Below are positions 1 to 6,850 of a stretch of 55,278 nt of DNA, in pieces; the stretch's first letter is position 1; every line of letters starts with the position of its first letter. The DNA comes from UBA10205 sp964373815 (GTDB lineage Archaea; Iainarchaeota; Iainarchaeia; Iainarchaeales; Iainarchaeaceae). The stretch spans positions 1-55,278 of the forward strand of contig CAYJWI010000006.1 of NCBI GenBank assembly GCA_964373815.1, in the 5' to 3' direction. The position numbers were made by a program, and so were the translations under genes. The notes under the pieces were generated by a model. The model did no database searches and was not told the DNA's origin. It saw only the letters and a program-made list of their open reading frames with translations.

Positions 1-11
1 CTCGCTCTCAT

Positions 12-147
12 CCCACAGCTAAAGCAGTGGGATTTCCCGCTCGCAAACGCTTAAAAATTTTAAGAGTGCAAAGCGAGCCAGCCCTAATTCCGCTCAGTTG
101 CGGCCAAAACATGAAAAGGAAATATGGGGGGCCCACGCCTAAAGGCG
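12..147. repeat. Two GC-rich hairpins with TAAA loops, possible IS200/IS605-type right end
   Basis: At 12-31, CCCAC pairs with GTGGG and GC with GC around a TAAA loop, with one A/A mismatch. At 136-147, CGCC pairs with GGCG, again around TAAA. A preceding TCAT and a following TTTC context resemble the conserved hairpin near the right end of archaeal IS200/IS605 (TnpB) elements. No tnpB is visible; it would lie upstream of the window. The resemblance is from memory of such ends, and they could instead be ordinary transcription-end hairpins. Confidence 0.35.
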
Positions 148-239
148 GAGGCTTGTGTTGGGTTGGCGGCCAAAGATAACTTCAATAGAGAGCTTGCCGA
201 TGCAACAGGTTATTATTTTGGAGAATCGGTAATTATTGC

Positions 240-1085
240 ATGGAAGAGCAGGCGGCAAGTGCGAAGGCATTTACGGAGAAGTTCAGGCAGGAGCTCGTGA
301 TCGCTGGATATAGCGAGAGGACAATTAGGATGTACACCCTCTATTTGGAGGATTTTTTAGAGTTCGCAAAAAAGGAGCCTGGAAAAATCGATAGGCAGGA
401 CATTGTGGGCTTTCTTGCAGGGATGAAAGGGCACGGTGCGTCGAATGCCACCTTGAGCCTTGTTCACTCCGCTCTCAAGTTCTTTTTCCACACTTACCTA
501 AAGCTGCACGTGCTTGACGACATCAAGACCCCGAAGAAGGCCAAGACCCTCCCAATCGTGCTTACAAAAGACGAGGTGCGTGATTTGCTGAAGGCGGTAA
601 AGCTTGGAAGAAACAGGCTATTGATACAATTCCTCTACTCCTCGGGGGTTCGTGTTAGTGAGGCTGTGAACATGAAAGTTGATGAGATTAACCTCAAGGA
701 GAGGATGGGAAAGGTTACCTCTGGAAAAGGGGCGAAGGACCGCATAATTATCCTCTCGAAAACCTGGTGCAGGATTGCCAAGAAATACCTTGACCGCAAG
801 AAGGTGAAAAGCCCCTTCCTCTTCTCCAAGAAGAACGGCAAGCCCCTCTCTTCCGATACCGTGCAAAGGATTGTGAGAAAGGCCGCGAAAAAGGCGGGGA
901 TTGGAAAGGAAGTGACGCCGCACACCCTGCGCCACAGCTTTGCAACGCATCTGCTCGAAGCCGGGGAAAACATAAGAAAAATCCAGGAGCTCCTGGGCCA
1001 TAGCAACCTCAACACCACCCAAATCTACACACATGTCTCAACAGAGCAGCTCAAGAAAGTTGAAAGCCCGCTCGACAACCTGTAA
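240..1085 (+). CDS. xerA: Tyrosine recombinase XerA
   Basis: Site-specific tyrosine recombinase of 281 residues, the usual size of archaeal XerA, which resolves chromosome dimers at a dif-like site. The N-terminal SAM-like core-binding domain covers residues 10-90 and the catalytic domain about 105-275. The full catalytic set is visible: R138 (SGVRVSE), a lysine in the GKGAKDR turn near 163-166, H228 and R231 (HTLRH), H254 (LLGHS) and the nucleophile Y263 (QIYTH). The ATG at 240 is the first in-frame start; an ATG at 198 is out of frame and soon meets a stop. It stands alone, and no obvious dif site was found beside it. Transposon-linked integrases share this fold, but the compact length and lack of an extra arm domain favour XerA. 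Confidence 0.93.
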   Translation: MEEQAASAKAFTEKFRQELVIAGYSERTIRMYTLYLEDFLEFAKKEPGKIDRQDIVGFLAGMKGHGASNATLSLVHSALKFFFHTYLKLHVLDDIKTPKKAKTLPIVLTKDEVRDLLKAVKLGRNRLLIQFLYSSGVRVSEAVNMKVDEINLKERMGKVTSGKGAKDRIIILSKTWCRIAKKYLDRKKVKSPFLFSKKNGKPLSSDTVQRIVRKAAKKAGIGKEVTPHTLRHSFATHLLEAGENIRKIQELLGHSNLNTTQIYTHVSTEQLKKVESPLDNL

Positions 1086-1194
1086 ACAAGCTGCAAGCTT
1101 TAGCCAAAATTCCCCGGCCCCGCACTTCCGATAATGGGCCTAAAGCCTAGCAGGGCAACCACCCCCTACTGTTTTTTCCAAGGCTAAAATTTTC

Positions 1195-1267
1195 TTATGT
1201 AGATGGTTACGATTTTTTGCGGGGTTGTTAGGTGGCGGCGCTAAAACAAAAACTTGTTATGTAGATG
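1195..1267. repeat. 11-bp direct repeats upstream of the PRC-barrel gene
   Basis: TTATGTAGATG occurs at 1195-1205 and again at 1257-1267. An inverted copy of its core (CTACATAAG) lies at 1738-1746, beyond the PRC-barrel gene. The stretch 1086-1373 otherwise contains no gene. The repeats lie 50-180 nt upstream of the start and could bind a regulator; this is inference. Confidence 0.4.
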
Positions 1268-1316
1268 TGGGTGTGTTTGGTGGTGGTTAGTGGTTTTTTG
1301 GCTGTTTAACAGAACA

Positions 1317-1325
1317 TTTATATAT
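1317..1325 (+). promoter_or_regulatory. TATA box of the PRC-barrel gene
   Basis: TTTATATAT lies about 50 nt upstream of the ATG at 1374, so transcription should start near 1345-1350. A strong Shine-Dalgarno sequence, GGGAGGGTGA (1361-1370), follows, indicating a leadered transcript. Confidence 0.6.
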
Positions 1326-1373
1326 TTCTTTCAATTTACTATTGTCAAATATTCTAAATAGGGAGGGTGAACA

Positions 1374-1673
1374 ATGACTTCAAGACTTTCAAAACTGTTC
1401 GGGATGGATATTTACACATCAACCGGCGAGTACAAGGGCAAGGTTTTCGACCTTGTGATAAACCTTGAGAAAGGCAGGATAGAGACAATAACGACCGAAG
1501 CTTTGAGGGCCAGGACCAAGCAGGAAGCTAAGAAAATAATAAGCGAAAAAAGCATTCCTTACAATAGGGTTACGGCTGCCAAAGACATCCTTGTTGTCGG
1601 GCCCATCGCGCGGGCTGAAGAAGAGCCACAAGAACAGCTAGCACAGCACAGACACGGCATAAGAAGGTACTAG
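1374..1673 (+). CDS. PRC-barrel domain protein
   Basis: Small 99-residue protein made almost wholly of one PRC-barrel fold (residues 3-78), seen in the phrases SKLFGMDIYTSTGEYKGKV and DLVINLEKGRIE. The last 20 residues are a charged, glutamine-rich tail. PRC-barrel domains occur in the photosynthetic reaction centre H subunit and in RimM; small archaeal ones (the CdpB type) take part in cell division with SepF and FtsZ. The family is clear, but the division role is only an inference from relatives. The start is supported by a strong Shine-Dalgarno sequence 3-4 nt upstream and a TATA box. It is monocistronic, with an inverted repeat following the stop. Confidence 0.8.
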   Translation: MTSRLSKLFGMDIYTSTGEYKGKVFDLVINLEKGRIETITTEALRARTKQEAKKIISEKSIPYNRVTAAKDILVVGPIARAEEEPQEQLAQHRHGIRRY

Positions 1674-1693
1674 ATTTTACCTCTAACCAAAAC

Positions 1694-1722
1694 GCCAAAA
1701 ACGAAAACCAGCCGTTTTTGGC
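1694..1722 (+). terminator. Perfect 10-bp hairpin after the PRC-barrel gene
   Basis: GCCAAAAACG (1694-1703) pairs perfectly with CGTTTTTGGC (1713-1722) around a 9-nt loop, about 20 nt after the PRC-barrel stop. Likely a transcript end or RNA-stabilising hairpin. Confidence 0.5.
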
Positions 1723-1797
1723 TTATGTTTATAAATTCTACATAAGACATTTTTGTAATAATAAAACACATTATTAACGGAACTGTGGGGTCTCCTG

Positions 1798-2379
1798 ATG
1801 CTTAAAGGTTTTTTCATCCAGTACAAGTTCATAATTCCTGAAACTACGAAGCATTCTTCCTATACGTACCAAAAACTATTTCGTGCTTTGTATGGGTATA
1901 CCCAGAATGTCACGAAATCCAACGGAAAGACCTATCACTACCATCGCAAGGGCATTCTTTCGGAAATTCCCTACATCCGCCCGGGGAAGAATTGCGTGAT
2001 CATCCCCCCTAAATCTTTCGGGTCGCTTGATACTTTCTTCAAGACAGGGAAAAACCCGGCGCATTATTGGCGCTCGAAGGGGAATTGGAAGGCTGTTTTT
2101 TACATGGATGAGAAGGACCTTGATGAAAACCAGGTAATTGGCGCTATAAAGGAGCAGATTTCGCGCTCTTTCCAGGAAGGAATAGAGGTTGTGCCTGTGC
2201 CCAATCTTGACGGGCTTGCAGAAAAGGTTTCTAAGGGGGAGCAGGCTTCGCAGGAGAAGGTAAAGCTCGCGCTCAATGAGGCGGAGAAGATTGTTTCAGG
2301 GCCTTGGTTTAAGGACATTTATGCAAAGGATAAGGATTTGAAGAAGTTTTACGACAACTACAAATTGCTCAAGGGCTGA
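1798..2379 (+). CDS. Conserved-looking hypothetical protein
   Basis: Protein of 193 residues that I do not recognise. It has no signal peptide or membrane segment. The first 125 residues are rich in aromatic and basic residues, including a YHYHRKG stretch and a PGKNCVIIPPKSFGS segment. The C-terminal 70 residues look helical and charged. Composition and codon use match the neighbours, so it is probably a real gene. It stands alone between the PRC-barrel gene and a convergent gene. An HxH-like cluster near residue 48 could bind metal, but no catalytic motif can be named. Confidence 0.6.
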   Translation: MLKGFFIQYKFIIPETTKHSSYTYQKLFRALYGYTQNVTKSNGKTYHYHRKGILSEIPYIRPGKNCVIIPPKSFGSLDTFFKTGKNPAHYWRSKGNWKAVFYMDEKDLDENQVIGAIKEQISRSFQEGIEVVPVPNLDGLAEKVSKGEQASQEKVKLALNEAEKIVSGPWFKDIYAKDKDLKKFYDNYKLLKG

Positions 2380-2467
2380 AGGGTTTATTTTTTTAAAATT
2401 TTATAACTAATAACTTGGTGAACAGTGGCTTTTATTTGGGCGTTTGGAAAGCATTAAGCTGTCTGTT

Positions 2468-2893
2468 TTAGGCAGTTTGCTTCGCCTCTTCTTTTGCCTT
2501 CTGCTCGTTTCCGCGCTTTTCGCGCACCTTTAGTATGACGTCCTTCTTGCGCCACTTTTTCCTTCCGCCCACGTTGTTTGTCTCCACGAGCCCTACATCG
2601 ACAAGGGTTTTTATGTAAGGGTAGAGGCTGCGGTCGTTCTTGTAATCCATCGTGAAGAGTTCCTTGATTCTCCGCAAAATTTCATCCATCGAAATCCACT
2701 CCTCAAAGCCGAGCACCGTGCAGATGTGTGAAGCCTGGGTGTTTTCATTCAGTTTCACGTAATCCCAGATGCTGTGGATCTCTTCCACCTCTTCCTGGAG
2801 GTGGTAGATGCTTTGTGTTTTTTGCTCCGGGGCACTTTTTTCCCCGATTCCGGGTTTTTGGAATAGTTTTTTTATAAAATCCACTATAAACAT
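2468..2893 (-). CDS. Predicted winged-helix DNA-binding protein
   Basis: Protein of 141 residues. The first 35 residues form an amphipathic, lysine-rich segment. Residues 45-125 look like a winged helix: a helix around the WISMDEILRRI phrase, a second helix with SLYPYIKTLVDVGLVE (recognition-helix style), then a GGRKKWRKK wing. The tail is a lysine/glutamate helix. It is probably a transcription regulator, with a partner unknown. Upstream lies an AT-rich region with repeated GTAATTAC-type palindromes, one overlapping the expected transcription start, which suggests autoregulation. The ATG at 2893 is nearly leaderless with respect to a TATA-like TTATTTAAA near 2917-2925. Confidence 0.55.
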   Translation of the reverse strand: MFIVDFIKKLFQKPGIGEKSAPEQKTQSIYHLQEEVEEIHSIWDYVKLNENTQASHICTVLGFEEWISMDEILRRIKELFTMDYKNDRSLYPYIKTLVDVGLVETNNVGGRKKWRKKDVILKVREKRGNEQKAKEEAKQTA

Positions 2894-2894
2894 G

Positions 2895-3361
2895 TTAGTA
2901 ATTACGTAAAACAGGTTTAAATAATTATTGTAATTGCACCACTTACTAGTTTTATTGATTGTAATGCTTTAATATGATTGTAATTACTAATATTGTTTAG
3001 TTGATTGACGTAATTATTATTAATTTTGTTTATTTTTGTATGTTTTTAGCAATTTTAGATAGAAAAGTGAGCTCATTTATCAGCCTAAAAAACTATAAAA
3101 TATTAATTTAGATTAAAATTATCCGTAAGTGAGTTAGTTTAAAGGCATTATTTTGACCATAGTTTTATTTAAGTGAAATTGTAAGCGCGTTTTAGTAGTA
3201 ATTCCAAACAATTATCCCTTCGCGAGTCCATTAAACAAAGCGCAATTAGGATTTCGAATATGTCACGTTATTTTTGAGCGGGTTTTAAACTAATTACTTT
3301 GCCCTAGTTTGGTTTGTAAATAGCTTTTGGCCCATAACTAGTTAGAATTAGGTTAAAATGA
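2895..3361. promoter_or_regulatory. AT-rich intergenic region with palindromic GTAATTAC repeats
   Basis: This 467-nt stretch has no gene. TTAGTAATTAC (2895-2905) and its exact reverse complement GTAATTACTAA (2980-2990) flank further partial copies (GTAATTG near 2930, GTAATG near 2960, CGTAATTA near 3009). The cluster sits at the start of the winged-helix gene and is most simply read as its operator. From about 3020 to 3361 I see only AT-rich sequence without clear structure. Confidence 0.4.
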
Positions 3362-3436
3362 TAGCGGGGAAAGGATTTGAACCTTTGACCTTCGGGTTAT
3401 GAGCCCGACGGGCACTCCTGGCTGCCCCACCCCGCT
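3362..3436 (-). tRNA. Initiator tRNA-Met (CAU)
   Basis: A 75-nt cloverleaf on the minus strand. The acceptor stem is AGCGGGG/CCCCGCT, giving the A1-U72 pair typical of archaeal initiators. The anticodon arm is TCGGG-CTCATAA-CCCGA, with the GGG/CCC stem that marks initiator tRNA. The T arm carries GGTTCAAATCC. The discriminator is A, CCA is not encoded and there is no intron. A TATA-like TTAATAAAG lies about 35 nt upstream, near 3467-3475. Confidence 0.95.
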
Positions 3437-3471
3437 ACTATGCTACAAAAAATGGTCTTGCAAACCCTTTA

Positions 3472-3491
3472 TTAACCATTTGATTGGTTAA
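3472..3491. repeat. 7-bp inverted repeat at the initiator tRNA promoter
   Basis: TTAACCA (3472-3478) and TGGTTAA (3485-3491) form a perfect inverted repeat overlapping the TATA-like element of the initiator tRNA. The remaining sequence from 3492 to 3627 is AT-rich and shows nothing else. Confidence 0.3.
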
Positions 3492-3627
3492 AAGTAATTT
3501 ATAATGCTTTATTACTGAAATTAAAGCTTATTTTAGCCTTTAAATTTTATTTATAGTTTAATTTGGCCTCTGTTGCGTTGTTTTTAGTTTTTCTCTCTCT
3601 TTGCAATATGTCCAAGAATTTGTGTTT

Positions 3628-4170
3628 TTATGCTATTTTTCTAAGGCCTTCAGCTTCTATTTTGAGCAGCTCTATTTTTTTCACAAGGTTCTTTACCCTT
3701 CGCTTGTTGTCCACGGCTTCGAGGGCCTTCCCGTTCTCCGGGTCCTTGAAGTTGTACTCCGCGGCTATTTCAAAGGGGTATTCCGCCATCCCCTTGCCGG
3801 AGCTGAAGAAGTCATGGCTTCCCTCGAATTCCATGGTTTTTTCGAGCTTTGTTATCTCTTCTGCCTGCCTTTCAAGCAGTATTTCGGCTATCCTTGAGTT
3901 CTTTATCTCCCAAGTGTAGGAGTACCAGCCTGTCTTGTTGTTCTTGGTCTTCTGGTAGCAGGCTATGCCCCGGTAGTGCAGCCTATTGAGAATCGTCCTG
4001 ATTTCGGTCACTTTGAGGGGGAGCTTTTTGCCTATTTCCTCATCTGCTACCGGCCTCTTCTTTTCCGAGCATATCCTTACAAGCTCTATAGAGTAATCCC
4101 CTGCAATGGATTTGAGAAAGTCCTGTACAATGGAATATTCGTAGATTTTTTTGAGCGGGGGGGATGCCAT
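3628..4170 (-). CDS. tfe: Transcription initiation factor E alpha (TFE), zinc ribbon degenerate
   Basis: Protein of 180 residues. TFE helps RNA polymerase open promoters together with TBP and TFB. Residues 8-95 form the family's winged-helix domain: SIELVRICSEKKRPVADEEI, then KVTEIRTILNRLHYRGIACY, then TGWYSYTWEI, matching the usual TGWYYYxW wing. The C-terminal part (115-150) keeps the spacing of the zinc ribbon, but the cysteines are gone: FFSSGKG replaces the first CxxC knuckle and FKDPENGK replaces FxCPxCG. A helical tail ends the protein. The ATG at 4170 is chosen because a GGAGGGG Shine-Dalgarno sequence precedes it. An upstream in-frame ATG would add 51 unrelated residues that cover hairpins and the promoter. 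Confidence 0.85.
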   Translation of the reverse strand: MASPPLKKIYEYSIVQDFLKSIAGDYSIELVRICSEKKRPVADEEIGKKLPLKVTEIRTILNRLHYRGIACYQKTKNNKTGWYSYTWEIKNSRIAEILLERQAEEITKLEKTMEFEGSHDFFSSGKGMAEYPFEIAAEYNFKDPENGKALEAVDNKRRVKNLVKKIELLKIEAEGLRKIA

Positions 4171-4216
4171 ATAACCTTCTTCCCCTCCAATAATTTTTAA
4201 AGTCCATATACCATTC

Positions 4217-4275
4217 AGCCTTTTGACAAAAGGCCGGCGAAAAGGCTGGATACCGTGGCTTGGGCCACAGTATCC
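4217..4275 (-). terminator. Two adjacent strong hairpins between trm56 and tfe
   Basis: AGCCTTTT (4217-4224) pairs with AAAAGGCT (4240-4247). Immediately beside it, GGATAC-C-GTGGC (4248-4259) pairs with GCCAC-A-GTATCC (4265-4275), broken only by one mismatch. They lie after the trm56 stop and upstream of the tfe TATA-like sequence, so a transcript-end role is the simplest reading. Confidence 0.5.
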
Positions 4276-4315
4276 ATAACAAATTTCAAATAACCAGCCC
4301 TTTGGGTCGGAGCGC

Positions 4316-4849
4316 TCATTCAAGCTTTTTGACTTTCTTCCCCTTCTTCACTGGTTCTACCCAGACCTTGGCTTTTGGGAATGTTTTTGCGAGCTCTTCG
4401 CCTTCGAATGCCCGGTCGAGGAATACCGCGAGCGCGGCGATTTCCGAATGCGGCTGCAATGTTACAGACACATTGTAGTCCGCTTTTTCGTAAACCTGCC
4501 TCTCGACCTTTTGCGAACCAATTATCACAAGGAGTTTTTCGTGCCTTTTAAGTTCGTTCTGGGCTTCCTGCACAGGGATGCCGTACATGGTAAGGTGCAC
4601 TGAGGCAAACCCGAGTTTTTTGTAGTGCGAAAGCCTCTCTTTCCAGTCATCGAAAAACTCAACGCCGGCCCCCTGCCCCCATTTGGAATTGATTTCGCCC
4701 AAGGTGCGCTCGATTGCTTCGTCCTTTTCCCCGATGATCTCAATCTTGCTAGCGCCAAACGCCCTTGCCACAAGGCAGCAGTGGCTCGTTACGCGGTAAT
4801 CGCGGACATGGCGGTGGCCATAGCGCAGGACTACCAGTTCTTTTGGCAT
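4316..4849 (-). CDS. trm56: tRNA (cytidine-2'-O-)-methyltransferase Trm56
   Basis: Archaeal SPOUT-class enzyme that methylates the 2'-OH of C56 in the T loop of tRNA. Its 177 residues match the family's usual length. The family start VLRYGHRHVRDYRVTSHCCLVARAFGA is clear. So is the SAM-binding trefoil-knot end, with LLVIIGSQKVERQVYEKADYNVSV followed by QPHSEIAALAVFLDR. The tail is lysine-rich. The gene stands between divergent serS and downstream tfe. The ATG at 4849 gives the expected N-terminus. Confidence 0.92.
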   Translation of the reverse strand: MPKELVVLRYGHRHVRDYRVTSHCCLVARAFGASKIEIIGEKDEAIERTLGEINSKWGQGAGVEFFDDWKERLSHYKKLGFASVHLTMYGIPVQEAQNELKRHEKLLVIIGSQKVERQVYEKADYNVSVTLQPHSEIAALAVFLDRAFEGEELAKTFPKAKVWVEPVKKGKKVKKLE

Positions 4850-4929
4850 AAAACCTTTTCCCCTAACACCTGTTTTTATTCATTGTTTGTTTACATAATT
4901 AAGGTAAGCTTGCAAGTTGTGTGGTTGAA

Positions 4930-6222
4930 ATGCTTGACATCCGCTTCGTTCGGGAAAACGCCAAAGAGGTGAAAAAAAACCTCGAAAAAAGGGGCGACAA
5001 GGAAGCGCTCGGCTGGCTCGAAGAGCTGCTAGAATCCGACAAGGTTTACCGCTCCGTGCTCCAGGAATCCGAACAGCTAAGAAAGGAGCGCAACGAGATT
5101 ACTGATGAAATAAACAAGTTGATGGCCCAGAAGAAGGGCTTCAAGCAGAAAGTCAAGGAGGCAAAAGGGCTCCCGGAAAAGATAAAGGCGCTCGAGAAAA
5201 AGGCGGCCCCGCTCAAGGAGAAAATCGATTGGCGCCTGATGCGCCTGCCGAACATCCTGCACGAATCAGTCCCTATTGGGAAGGACGATTCAGAGAATGC
5301 CGAGGTTCGCAAATTCGGCCAAAAAATTTCAAAGAAAGAAATGCCACCCCACGGCGAGGTTTTGGAGAAGAACGGCTGGGCTGATTTCTCGCGCGCGGCA
5401 AAGACCTCCGGCGCCGGGTTTTATTTCCTGAAAGGGGATTTTGCCCTGCTCGAAATGAGCTTGATAAGGTATGTTGTAGACGAACTGGCGAAAAAGAAAT
5501 ATTCCCTCATAACCCCCCCGCTTATGATGAATAAAGCCGCGTATGAGGGGGTCACTGATTTGGCAGACTTCGGAAATGTTATGTACAAGATTGACTCGCA
5601 GGATTTGTATTTGATAGCAACCTCCGAGCACCCGATGGCTGCGATGTTCCGTGATGAGATTTTTTCCGAGCCGGATTTGCCGGTAAAGCTTGCAGGCGTT
5701 AGCCCGTGCTTTCGCAAGGAGATAGGCAAGCACGGAATTGACACGCGGGGGCTTTTTCGGGTGCACCAGTTCAACAAGGTAGAGCAGTTCGTCTTCTGCA
5801 AACCGGAGGATTCATGGGCACTGCATGAAGAGCTCATGGAAAATGCTGAAGGAATATTTTCAGGTCTCGGCCTTGCCTACCGCGTGGTCAACATTTGCAC
5901 AGGCGATATTGGCACGGTAGCGGCAAAGAAGTATGACTTGGAGGTCTGGATGCCGCGCGAGGAAAAATACCGCGAAGCGGTCTCGAACAGCAACTGCACC
6001 TCCTACCAATCAGTGCGCTCTAACATAAAGTTCCGCAAGAAGGACGGCACCAAAGAATACGTGCACACCCTCAACAGCACCGCGGTCGCTACCTCGAGGG
6101 CGCTGCGCGCTATTGTCGAAACTTATTACGATGGCGAGGTTCTGAAAATCCCGAAGGTTTTGCAGCCTTACATGAACAATGCGAAGGAAATAACCCCAGA
6201 AAAAACTTTCAGCGGAAAATGA
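4930..6222 (+). CDS. serS: Seryl-tRNA synthetase
   Basis: Class II synthetase that charges tRNA-Ser; about 430 residues, standard for the common (bacterial/eukaryotic-like) SerRS. The N-terminal long coiled-coil arm that grips tRNA-Ser covers residues 1-105 (MLDIRFVREN, then helices rich in K and E). The catalytic core follows: motif 2 around CFRKEIGKHGIDTRGLFRVHQF and motif 3 around STAVATSRALRAIVETY. Ser-AMP residues lie in the TSEHP and FNKVEQF segments. I choose the ATG at 4930 because it gives the family N-terminus; an in-frame GTG at 4921 would add three residues. It converges with the rhodanese gene, with three bases between the stops. Confidence 0.95.
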   Translation: MLDIRFVRENAKEVKKNLEKRGDKEALGWLEELLESDKVYRSVLQESEQLRKERNEITDEINKLMAQKKGFKQKVKEAKGLPEKIKALEKKAAPLKEKIDWRLMRLPNILHESVPIGKDDSENAEVRKFGQKISKKEMPPHGEVLEKNGWADFSRAAKTSGAGFYFLKGDFALLEMSLIRYVVDELAKKKYSLITPPLMMNKAAYEGVTDLADFGNVMYKIDSQDLYLIATSEHPMAAMFRDEIFSEPDLPVKLAGVSPCFRKEIGKHGIDTRGLFRVHQFNKVEQFVFCKPEDSWALHEELMENAEGIFSGLGLAYRVVNICTGDIGTVAAKKYDLEVWMPREEKYREAVSNSNCTSYQSVRSNIKFRKKDGTKEYVHTLNSTAVATSRALRAIVETYYDGEVLKIPKVLQPYMNNAKEITPEKTFSGK

Positions 6223-6225
6223 CTT

Positions 6226-6582
6226 TCAAACAATTTCCCTAACTACCAGTTTTTCGCCAGCCCAGCTGTAAACATATTTTTTGAGCCCGCTGCCTATTTT
6301 GCTCCACTCGAATATCCCGCCTTGTAGGTTTGCGGCGTTATACCCTTTGCGCGTAAGAAAATCCGCCGCCGTACTCGACCTGCCCCCTGTCCTGCAGATG
6401 CAGATTATCTGCTTCTCTTTTGGCAGTTCTGAAAACCTCCCCGCAAGCTCCGAGAGCTCAATCCAAGTATGCGGCTTTACGCTGGTAAATTCGACCTCTT
6501 CCCTATGCCTCACGTCAAGCAAAACAGCGTCTCCCCGGTCTATGCGCTTTTGGGCGTCTTTTGGCAATATTTCGCTAACCAT
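6226..6582 (-). CDS. Single-domain rhodanese-like protein
   Basis: Sulfurtransferase-type domain of 118 residues. VLLDVRHREEVEF near residues 20-32 is the start of the rhodanese fold, and CRTGGRS near residues 63-69 is the active-site loop with its persulfide-forming cysteine. QGGIFEW is the typical final helix. Such proteins pass sulfane sulfur for tRNA thiolation, Fe-S work or cyanide detoxification; the actual partner is unknown. The C-terminal 18 residues are an unusual extension. It converges with serS, and its ATG lies about 60 nt from the divergent tRNA-Lys gene. Confidence 0.88.
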   Translation of the reverse strand: MVSEILPKDAQKRIDRGDAVLLDVRHREEVEFTSVKPHTWIELSELAGRFSELPKEKQIICICRTGGRSSTAADFLTRKGYNAANLQGGIFEWSKIGSGLKKYVYSWAGEKLVVREIV

Positions 6583-6640
6583 TATGTATTATCCGCAAAG
6601 TAACGTTAAAAAACGCCTTCTAAGGCAATTATTGTCACGT

Positions 6641-6717
6641 GGGCCCATAGCTCAGCCTGGTAGAGCAGCGGCCTTTTAAGCCGTGTGTCGAGGGTTCAAA
6701 TCCCTCTGGGCTCGCCA
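6641..6717 (+). tRNA. tRNA-Lys (UUU), CCA encoded
   Basis: A 74-nt cloverleaf (6641-6714) followed by an encoded CCA (6715-6717). The acceptor is GGGCCCA/TGGGCTC, the anticodon arm GCGGC-CTTTTAA-GCCGT with anticodon TTT, the T arm GGTTCAAATCC and the discriminator G. There is no intron, unlike the CUU isoacceptor 2.6 kb downstream, which shares acceptor and T arms. The LysRS gene follows directly. Confidence 0.95.
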
Positions 6718-6721
6718 CAAC

Positions 6722-6753
6722 CTTTTTCTTTTCTTTGACAAGAAAAGAAAAAG
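6722..6753 (+). terminator. Perfect 14-bp hairpin after tRNA-Lys
   Basis: A pyrimidine arm at 6722-6735 (CTTTTTCTTTTCTT) pairs perfectly with a purine arm at 6740-6753 around a TGAC loop. Its T-runs begin four bases after the tRNA end, as expected for an archaeal T-rich terminator. The sequence up to 6841 stays A/G-rich. Confidence 0.6.
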
Positions 6754-6850
6754 CTTGGCCAAAAAGAAAAGTGTAAAAAACGCGAGCCAAAAAGAAAAAG
6801 AACCAATAAAATGTTGGTGAAAAAGAAAGAGAAAAAACTGCGTGAAAAAA

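Noticed and set aside
4171..4323. N-terminal extension of TFE by 51 residues
   Set aside because: It covers two strong hairpins and the TATA-like element, and is unlike any TFE. A Shine-Dalgarno sequence marks the internal ATG at 4170.
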